IMG/VR virus record: IMGVR_UViG_3300033149_004194
Coordinates: 1 to 33,531 of that record
Length of the DNA: 33,531 nt
Direction: 5' to 3' (one strand)
Source: a virus
Below the pieces are notes generated by a model. The model was not told where the DNA came from and searched no databases. It saw only the letters and a list, made by a program, of their open reading frames with translations. Positions within the stretch are counted from its first letter, which is position 1; each line of letters begins with the position of its first letter. The translations under genes and the position numbers were made by a program. Shown in pieces: positions 28,437 through 33,531 of the stretch.

Positions 28437-28866
28437 ACTAAGACTAGCCGAAATCACACAAAAATATATAGGATCACCTTATAAATTAAATGGGTGGTCT
28501 GTTGATGAGGGCTTTGATTGCTTTAGTTTATTATACACTATTAGTACTGAAGAATATGGCTTTAAAATGCTTACTAAATTTGACGGTGTTAATCTAAAAA
28601 ACTATAGTAGAGAATGGATTTTAGATCAAGCATCTGCAAGAGATCTTTTTGTAAAATATCTATCAGAAATTTGCACTGAAATAAAGCCTGGTTTTAATAA
28701 AGCTGGTGATATTTTATTATTAGAAGGCAGTACCAATATCACTATAGGGATGCAAATAGGGCAAGATCTAATTATGTCTGCTTTTACAGATATTGGTGTA
28801 GCTTTAAACAGCCTAAGACCATATAAAATTATAAAGGTATTCAGATGGGTAGTCAAGCAGAAGTAG
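28423..28866 (+). CDS. NlpC/P60-like tail-tip protein, histidine-less
   Basis: In phage tails this family of cysteine peptidases cuts peptidoglycan at entry. The 147-residue protein has the N-terminal pattern (YIGSPYKLNGW...GFDCFSLLY, catalytic-type C33) and the later ITIGMQIGQDLIMSAF segment, which normally contains the catalytic His (HVGIY...). Here the His position is Thr/Ile, and the entire protein contains no histidine. The fold may persist as a structural tip protein without peptidase activity. The start is GTG 28423 inside the end of the preceding gene. The end overlaps the J-like gene by 22 bases. Confidence 0.75.
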   Translation: MAKIKLRLAEITQKYIGSPYKLNGWSVDEGFDCFSLLYTISTEEYGFKMLTKFDGVNLKNYSREWILDQASARDLFVKYLSEICTEIKPGFNKAGDILLLEGSTNITIGMQIGQDLIMSAFTDIGVALNSLRPYKIIKVFRWVVKQK

Positions 28867-31349
28867 TAAATACGGTGATTTCTATTGCTACAGTTGCTTT
28901 AGTAGCATCAGGACAATATCCAGCTGCTTATATTCTTGCTGGTAGTATGGCTGCGCAATATATCATTGCAAGTGTTCTAGGAGAAGATGCAAAGTTACCT
29001 TCTCTAGACACTGCAATGCAAGGTGGTACAGGTATAAGAGCTAATGCTAGATCTACTACAGAGCCTATCAAAGTGCTTTATGGGAGATTGAGAATTGGAG
29101 GTAATGACGTATACAGCGTTGTAACTGGAACTGATAATAATATCTTATGGATAGTACAAACTTTGTCTGAAGGGGAGTGTGATTCTATACATCAAGATGG
29201 TGGTGTAGACCAAGTATATCTTGGAGATTTGCGTTATGATGAATATGGCGGTAATGCAGAATACTGTTTTCATTCTGGTACAGCAGCTCAAGTTGTTGAT
29301 GCTACACTTAATGCAGCAGATGCTAATTGGACTGACCCTATGCGTTATACTAGTTACATTATATGGAAACTAACTTATGATAGAAACTACTTCCAAAGCT
29401 TTCCGAAACGTAGTATAATTCTTAATGGTAGAAAGCTCTATGACTTACGAGATGCTAGTACTATCTGGTCTGATAATCTTGTGCTTTGTTTGTATGATTA
29501 TATGACTAATAGTCGTTATGGTCTAGGTGTGCCAGCAGCTAATTTAGATGAAGATACTTGGAAAACTGCAGCTACATATTGTGATACAAAAGGATGGACA
29601 TTTAATTATCTTCTCACTGGCCAAGAAGTCAAACAAGATATTCTTGATCTCATGTGTTTACATGGCCGACTTCAACTCATATGGTGGGATAATAAATTTT
29701 ATTTAAAATATTGTGATCTTAATGATGAAGCATCTGTTATGACACTTACAGATGATCATATTGTACAAGATGGAGCTGGCAAAGACAATATTTCAATAAC
29801 AGAACCATCTATTTTTAAAAAACCTGATGCCTTATCCATTGCTTACACAAACCCCGACAATGATTATGTGATAGAAAATTTTCTTGTGGGTAATTCAGCA
29901 GGTGCTGTAGAAGAATTTCGTCTTTTAGGATGCACCAATAAACAACAAGCTGCTGACCTTGGTATATATGAACTAGAAAGACGCCAATTGAATAGACTTG
30001 TTTCTGGTATATTTCGTGATGATGCTATAAAATTAGAACAATTTGATGTTGTAACTTTCAATAGTACAGCACTTGGTATAGCTGACCAACTTATGCGTGT
30101 TACAGAAGCTACATACACTGCTAATGGCCAGATTTCATTGAGTCTCATGTATGAAAATTTAGCATTATATGATGATAGTTATAACTTAAATGAGGAAACT
30201 ATATATACATGTTCACTGCCTGATCCGACAGCAGAGCCACCAGCTGTAGCTAATGTCACATCTACAGAAGAGACATATAATTATAGGCTAAGAACTTTTA
30301 CAAGGCTTAAAATTACATTTGATCCACCAGCTGACTACAATTGGTATGATCACGTTGAAGTATGGATAAGCTATGATGATGCTACTTGGAAATATTTATA
30401 TGATACGAATACAGATTTTAATATTGATTCTGTCGAAGAAGGAACTAAGTACTACATAAGATTAAAAACTGTTTCTATATGGCATACTAAGCAGTTAGAT
30501 GCCAATGATTTTAAAATATCTCATTTGGTAGTGGGTTTTGATGATGCTCCTGATAATATGGATACACCAAGTGCTATTATCACGAGTGATGTTGTAAATA
30601 TCATAGGTGAAGAAGTTGATGCTACAGATGTAGTAGGATATGAATTTAGAGTTTCAGATCAGACTGTAGCATCTTGGAGTGGTGCTGCTTTTCTTGCTTT
30701 TAATAAAAAGCCTGTATGGTCACTTTCAGGTATGCGTTCAGGCAGTTTTCGAATATGGTGTAGCCCTGTAAGTAACAATGGCTCATATAGTGGTACACCT
30801 GTTCATGTAGATTTTACTGTTAATCAGCCAAAAGGTTATAGAGCTTATTTTTCTGCTGATCTTGATCAAGGCACTGGTGTTCATGATGATACAGAATTTT
30901 TTGATCAAGGTCTTGGTGACTATTGTTTGAGAATTGATCATGCTGCAGCTTTAACAGGCACTTGGACTTCTGCTGAAATAGATATAGGTGAAGAAAGAAA
31001 AGTTCGTGTTGAAGGTGATTTTATTACTAAAGTCATTTCAACAACAGCTACATGGGACGCTTTATGGCCCGATCCAGGTATATGGACTACAAAAGACGTT
31101 ATGGCCTTAACATGGTCTGAAATTTTTGGGCTAACGAAAGCTGCAATTATTAAAGCTAAATTAAAATGGGGTACGGTTTCAGGTGTGTATCCTAACGAAG
31201 TTAATCTTTTTGAATTACTGTCAGTTGACTGTTATGGCAGGTATTTTCAAGTTGAAGTAACAATTACTGACACAGCAGAAGATTATTATTTATTACTTGA
31301 CGGTGACCAAGATGATGATACTGTCTTAACCCTTACATTTTATATATAG
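28845..31349 (+). CDS. Central tail hub, J-like/GTA gp15-like
   Basis: This 834-residue protein should form the tail-tip hub and contact the host. An N-terminal hydrophobic Ala-rich segment (about 10-45) is followed by a conserved block, EPIKVLYGRLRIGG (about 73-86). The phage-tail_3-like region is around 190-440 (FPKRSIILNGRKLYDL, SRYGLGVPAANLDEDTW, QLIWWDNKFYLKY). A fibronectin-III-like domain is near 475-560, and further beta domains extend to the end. There are no cysteine-rich or enzymatic motifs. Gene order after an NlpC-like gene matches lambda K-I-J and gene-transfer-agent tips. The more variable C-terminal third may be receptor-facing (inference). Confidence 0.82.
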   Translation: MGSQAEVVNTVISIATVALVASGQYPAAYILAGSMAAQYIIASVLGEDAKLPSLDTAMQGGTGIRANARSTTEPIKVLYGRLRIGGNDVYSVVTGTDNNILWIVQTLSEGECDSIHQDGGVDQVYLGDLRYDEYGGNAEYCFHSGTAAQVVDATLNAADANWTDPMRYTSYIIWKLTYDRNYFQSFPKRSIILNGRKLYDLRDASTIWSDNLVLCLYDYMTNSRYGLGVPAANLDEDTWKTAATYCDTKGWTFNYLLTGQEVKQDILDLMCLHGRLQLIWWDNKFYLKYCDLNDEASVMTLTDDHIVQDGAGKDNISITEPSIFKKPDALSIAYTNPDNDYVIENFLVGNSAGAVEEFRLLGCTNKQQAADLGIYELERRQLNRLVSGIFRDDAIKLEQFDVVTFNSTALGIADQLMRVTEATYTANGQISLSLMYENLALYDDSYNLNEETIYTCSLPDPTAEPPAVANVTSTEETYNYRLRTFTRLKITFDPPADYNWYDHVEVWISYDDATWKYLYDTNTDFNIDSVEEGTKYYIRLKTVSIWHTKQLDANDFKISHLVVGFDDAPDNMDTPSAIITSDVVNIIGEEVDATDVVGYEFRVSDQTVASWSGAAFLAFNKKPVWSLSGMRSGSFRIWCSPVSNNGSYSGTPVHVDFTVNQPKGYRAYFSADLDQGTGVHDDTEFFDQGLGDYCLRIDHAAALTGTWTSAEIDIGEERKVRVEGDFITKVISTTATWDALWPDPGIWTTKDVMALTWSEIFGLTKAAIIKAKLKWGTVSGVYPNEVNLFELLSVDCYGRYFQVEVTITDTAEDYYLLLDGDQDDDTVLTLTFYI

Positions 31350-31356
31350 GTGTATC

Positions 31357-32016
31357 GTGGGTGATGAAGCAAGAGTTTTAGCTAGCGAAGATGGTAATAC
31401 ACGCTTTGAAATTGAACGTGTTAAAGATGGTGATAAAATTCATCTTGTTATAGGTGGGTCAGATCGTCTTTTTCAAGAAGATGGTCAGCCTTATTTTACT
31501 GTAAGACCCGAAATAAATATTGATGAGATTAAAAAGCAGCTAGTGCCTACACAAGTTCAAGCAGGTGTATTTTTCGGCTATTCCCTACCAATATATGCTG
31601 CAGATAATGAAGAGCTGTACTTTAGAACAGACGTGCCAGGACGTTGGACTGAAGAAGATGATATAATATTCCATGTAAAATGTTGTCTTGATCAAGCAGA
31701 AGATGTAGGTGATGAATTTAGATTACAGTTTTCTTGGGAACATGCACCTTATCCAGGTATTTTACCTGCAACAAGTAATGATGTTGAAGTTGAAACAACG
31801 TTAGTTGCTGGTAGAGTAGCACCATATGATCAATATGAAGTAACTTTTACTATAGATTATGATATAGATGGTGCTGGTAGTGAAATAAAATTCCACGAAT
31901 TATTGGGTGGTAGACTTAGGCGTGTTGCAGCTGCAGGTGATGAAATTGATGGTGAAATAATAATTCTTGACTGGCATTTACACTATCCCGTAAATAAATT
32001 TTACAATATAGAATAG
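31357..32016 (+). CDS. Unknown tail-tip associated protein
   Basis: I do not recognise this 219-residue protein. It starts at GTG 31357 behind TAGGTG, seven bases after the hub gene. It is acidic and beta-rich, with a small N-terminal domain (about 1-55), a Pro/Gln linker (KKQLVPTQVQAGVFFGYSLP), and a beta-sandwich-like C-terminal part (DEFRLQFSWEHAPY, YEVTFTIDYDID). No cysteine clusters, membrane segment or enzyme motif is visible. Position between hub and fibre suggests a minor tail or fibre-attachment protein, possibly carbohydrate-binding. This is inference from context. Confidence 0.55.
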   Translation: MGDEARVLASEDGNTRFEIERVKDGDKIHLVIGGSDRLFQEDGQPYFTVRPEINIDEIKKQLVPTQVQAGVFFGYSLPIYAADNEELYFRTDVPGRWTEEDDIIFHVKCCLDQAEDVGDEFRLQFSWEHAPYPGILPATSNDVEVETTLVAGRVAPYDQYEVTFTIDYDIDGAGSEIKFHELLGGRLRRVAAAGDEIDGEIIILDWHLHYPVNKFYNIE

Positions 32017-32027
32017 TAGGTGATGAA

Positions 32028-32315
32028 ATGATAATAATTGCATGTGAACTTTGTGGTTCATACCTTAATGAGATAACAACAGAGTCGGGTATAGAAACTG
32101 TACCTGTTGAAAATGTCATTTGTAAAAAATGTGAAAAACGTAATTTAGAAGAAGAGTGGGATCAAAGTTTATCTGACTTAGATAAAGAATGGAATAAAAT
32201 AGAAGCTGAAAGACGTAAGTTTCTAGAGCTAAATTTGAAACGTTTAAAAGATGAATTTTTTATGGAAAAGAAAAAGAAATTCTTTGGCCCACATTATAAA
32301 GGAGACAAAAAATGA
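32028..32315 (+). CDS. Zinc-ribbon and coiled-coil small protein
   Basis: This 95-residue protein combines a CxxC...CxxC zinc ribbon (C6, C9, C32, C35) with a charged helix rich in Glu and Lys (about 41-90). There is no hydrophobic segment. GTGATG precedes it without a strong ribosome site, and it overlaps the next gene by four bases. The metal-binding fold is clear but function is not. It might be a nucleic-acid-binding regulator or an assembly chaperone for the fibre made by the next gene, comparable to small fibre-assembly proteins by position only. Confidence 0.65.
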   Translation: MIIIACELCGSYLNEITTESGIETVPVENVICKKCEKRNLEEEWDQSLSDLDKEWNKIEAERRKFLELNLKRLKDEFFMEKKKKFFGPHYKGDKK

Positions 32316-33502
32316 GCCAAGATTATACTGTCGATCTATATGAGCCAAGTCATGTAGCAAACACAGATTTAGAAAATACAGAGAAAAATTTTGAAGCATT
32401 AAGAACAAGCTTTTCAGGCGCTGCTCAGCCTGCTAATATGATTGCTGGTATGTTTTGGTATGACACTACAAACCATATTTTAAAGCAACGTAATGAAGCA
32501 AATAGTGCTTGGTTAGATATATATGATCTTGCAAATGATCGTGTATATGACAGTGAAAAGCTGGCAGGTGTAGCAGCAAATGTGTATGTACAAAACTCAC
32601 GTCAAGTTATTGCTGGTACTGGTTTAGATGGTGGTGGCACACTTGCAGCGAACAGAACTATTAACCATACTGCACATACTGGTGATGTTACTGGTGCAAC
32701 AGCACTTACTATCGGTGCATCTAAAATTTCTCAATCAATGCTTAAGACTGCCGAAGAAGTAGAGACTTCATCAGACAGTACTGTTGCCCCTGATAATTGT
32801 GGAGCTTCGGGGCATGCAGTTTTTGCATCTGCAGGCATCTATGGACTAAATCTTCAACATAAATACGCTAAAACTGCAGGCGATGGCACTATTTCAAATT
32901 TTTCAATCACTTTAAATTATGCGTCTAATTGGGCAAGCTCTACGTCATATCAATCACCTATGCGTTATACTTGGGAAGCAACTTTTACCGTCTTCGGAGG
33001 TACATGCACTTCTTATCTCAAACGAAGATATGTCACATCCTCTGGTGAATACCACTGGATTTTTATCCTCAGAGATAAGACTACAAAATTTATTAAGCGA
33101 TTGCGATCTTCACCTGATCATCCATGTTTTGGTGATGGTAATCCAGACAGAGTACCACATCCTTGGGTTGATATGTATGACCCAAAGATACATGAAATTA
33201 TTGTCTGTCCACTTACTATTAATGAAGTTGAAGTGATGCTAAAAGCGGAATCAAAAGATTCTGAAAGAGATGTAGCAGAAATTATTACAGAGGATTATGA
33301 AGTTGATGAAGAATCTAAATGTAAATTTCCAACTAAGCCTGTAACTGTTGGATTGCCCAAAGTAATTAAAATCAAAGGGAAAGATACACTTGTCGATTGG
33401 AGATTTATGCCTCCAGGCACTAAAGTCACGCCTATTAAAAAAGTTATTACACAGCCTAAAGATGTGTTATGCAAAAAGTTACGTTTAAAGCGTTCCAAGT
33501 AA
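32312..33502 (+). CDS. Tail fibre protein with charged C-terminal domain
   Basis: This 396-residue protein begins like many phage tail fibres: an N-terminal domain (YEPSHVANTDLENTEKNFEAL, GMFWYDTTNHILKQRNEANSAW), then the collar-type repeat TGLDGGGTLAANRTINHTAHTGDVTG (about 107-132). After about residue 230 the sequence changes to a charged region (HPWVDMYDPKIHEIIVCPL...), followed by a Lys/Pro-rich end. The last part resembles neither shaft nor knob of usual fibres and may be a separate domain. AAAGGAGACAAAAA precedes ATG 32312. Cys residues are few. The gene is complete within the window. Confidence 0.72.
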   Translation: MSQDYTVDLYEPSHVANTDLENTEKNFEALRTSFSGAAQPANMIAGMFWYDTTNHILKQRNEANSAWLDIYDLANDRVYDSEKLAGVAANVYVQNSRQVIAGTGLDGGGTLAANRTINHTAHTGDVTGATALTIGASKISQSMLKTAEEVETSSDSTVAPDNCGASGHAVFASAGIYGLNLQHKYAKTAGDGTISNFSITLNYASNWASSTSYQSPMRYTWEATFTVFGGTCTSYLKRRYVTSSGEYHWIFILRDKTTKFIKRLRSSPDHPCFGDGNPDRVPHPWVDMYDPKIHEIIVCPLTINEVEVMLKAESKDSERDVAEIITEDYEVDEESKCKFPTKPVTVGLPKVIKIKGKDTLVDWRFMPPGTKVTPIKKVITQPKDVLCKKLRLKRSK

Positions 33503-33531
33503 GGTGGAGTTACTCGGGCGATTCCCGCAGG
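33503..33531 (+). other. End of window, short hairpin
   Basis: The last 29 bases after the fibre stop codon contain CGGG/CCCG (33515-33518 with 33524-33527), a 4-bp stem with a 5-base loop. They are richer in GC than the surroundings. The stem is too short, and the window too close to its end, to call a terminator or RNA. Confidence 0.3.

Overview
This is a 33.5-kb stretch of an AT-rich tailed-phage (siphovirus-type) genome or prophage. Every convincing gene is on the + strand. The head genes (terminase, a Mu-like/DUF935-type portal, XkdF-type protease, DUF2190-type decoration protein, HK97-type major capsid) and a long non-contractile tail (tube, terminator, chaperones, 937-residue tape measure, no sheath) define the morphotype. 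The tail-tip order (DUF2460, DUF2163, NlpC/P60, J-like hub) resembles the gene-transfer-agent/lambda-like tip. The host is probably Gram-negative, judging from the O-antigen-type sugar genes and the PEWWG-type tailspike, but nothing fixes its identity.

Layout. (1) 1-846: end of an unknown gene, a clear intrinsic terminator, then a 460-bp regulatory gap with 11-bp direct repeats, four copies of a TGATWATCA palindrome and a near-consensus sigma70 promoter (737-765). (2) 847-5054: small terminase, large terminase split by a 343-residue LAGLIDADG intein directly after Walker B, and portal. (3) 5054-6373: lysis cassette (M15 peptidase, membrane coiled-coil protein, 3-TM holin). (4) 6398-14477: an accessory island of 12 tightly coupled genes: three glycosyltransferases, two methyltransferases, a PIG-L deacetylase, a WbqC-like protein, two left-handed beta-helix acyltransferases, a short Gfo/Idh oxidoreductase, an intact CysH-type sulfonucleotide reductase and a small Gly/Lys-rich protein. 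(5) 14474-20280: a second near-consensus promoter, then protease, scaffold, decoration protein, capsid, connectors, tail terminator, tube and the two tail-assembly chaperone frames, with a candidate -1 frameshift at the first stop codon. (6) 20273-33502: tape measure and tail tip.

The most unusual arrangement is in the tail tip. The DUF2163-type tip protein appears split: its N-terminal half is at 23666-23980 and its C-terminal half at about 28119-28436. The roughly 4.1 kb between them carries a host-recognition cassette: a duplicated tail-fibre domain, a second fibre-like protein, a small membrane protein and a beta-helix spike with an apparent Sec signal peptide. The C-terminal half is fused to six copies of an exact 22-residue repeat. 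The next gene, an NlpC/P60-like tip peptidase, keeps its cysteine but contains no histidine at all.

Working model (inference): one late transcript from the 737 promoter covers packaging, lysis and the sugar island. The 14474 promoter boosts capsid and tail genes separately. The island probably tailors a sugar on the virion or host surface, and the tail-tip cassette supplies receptor binding and polysaccharide degradation.
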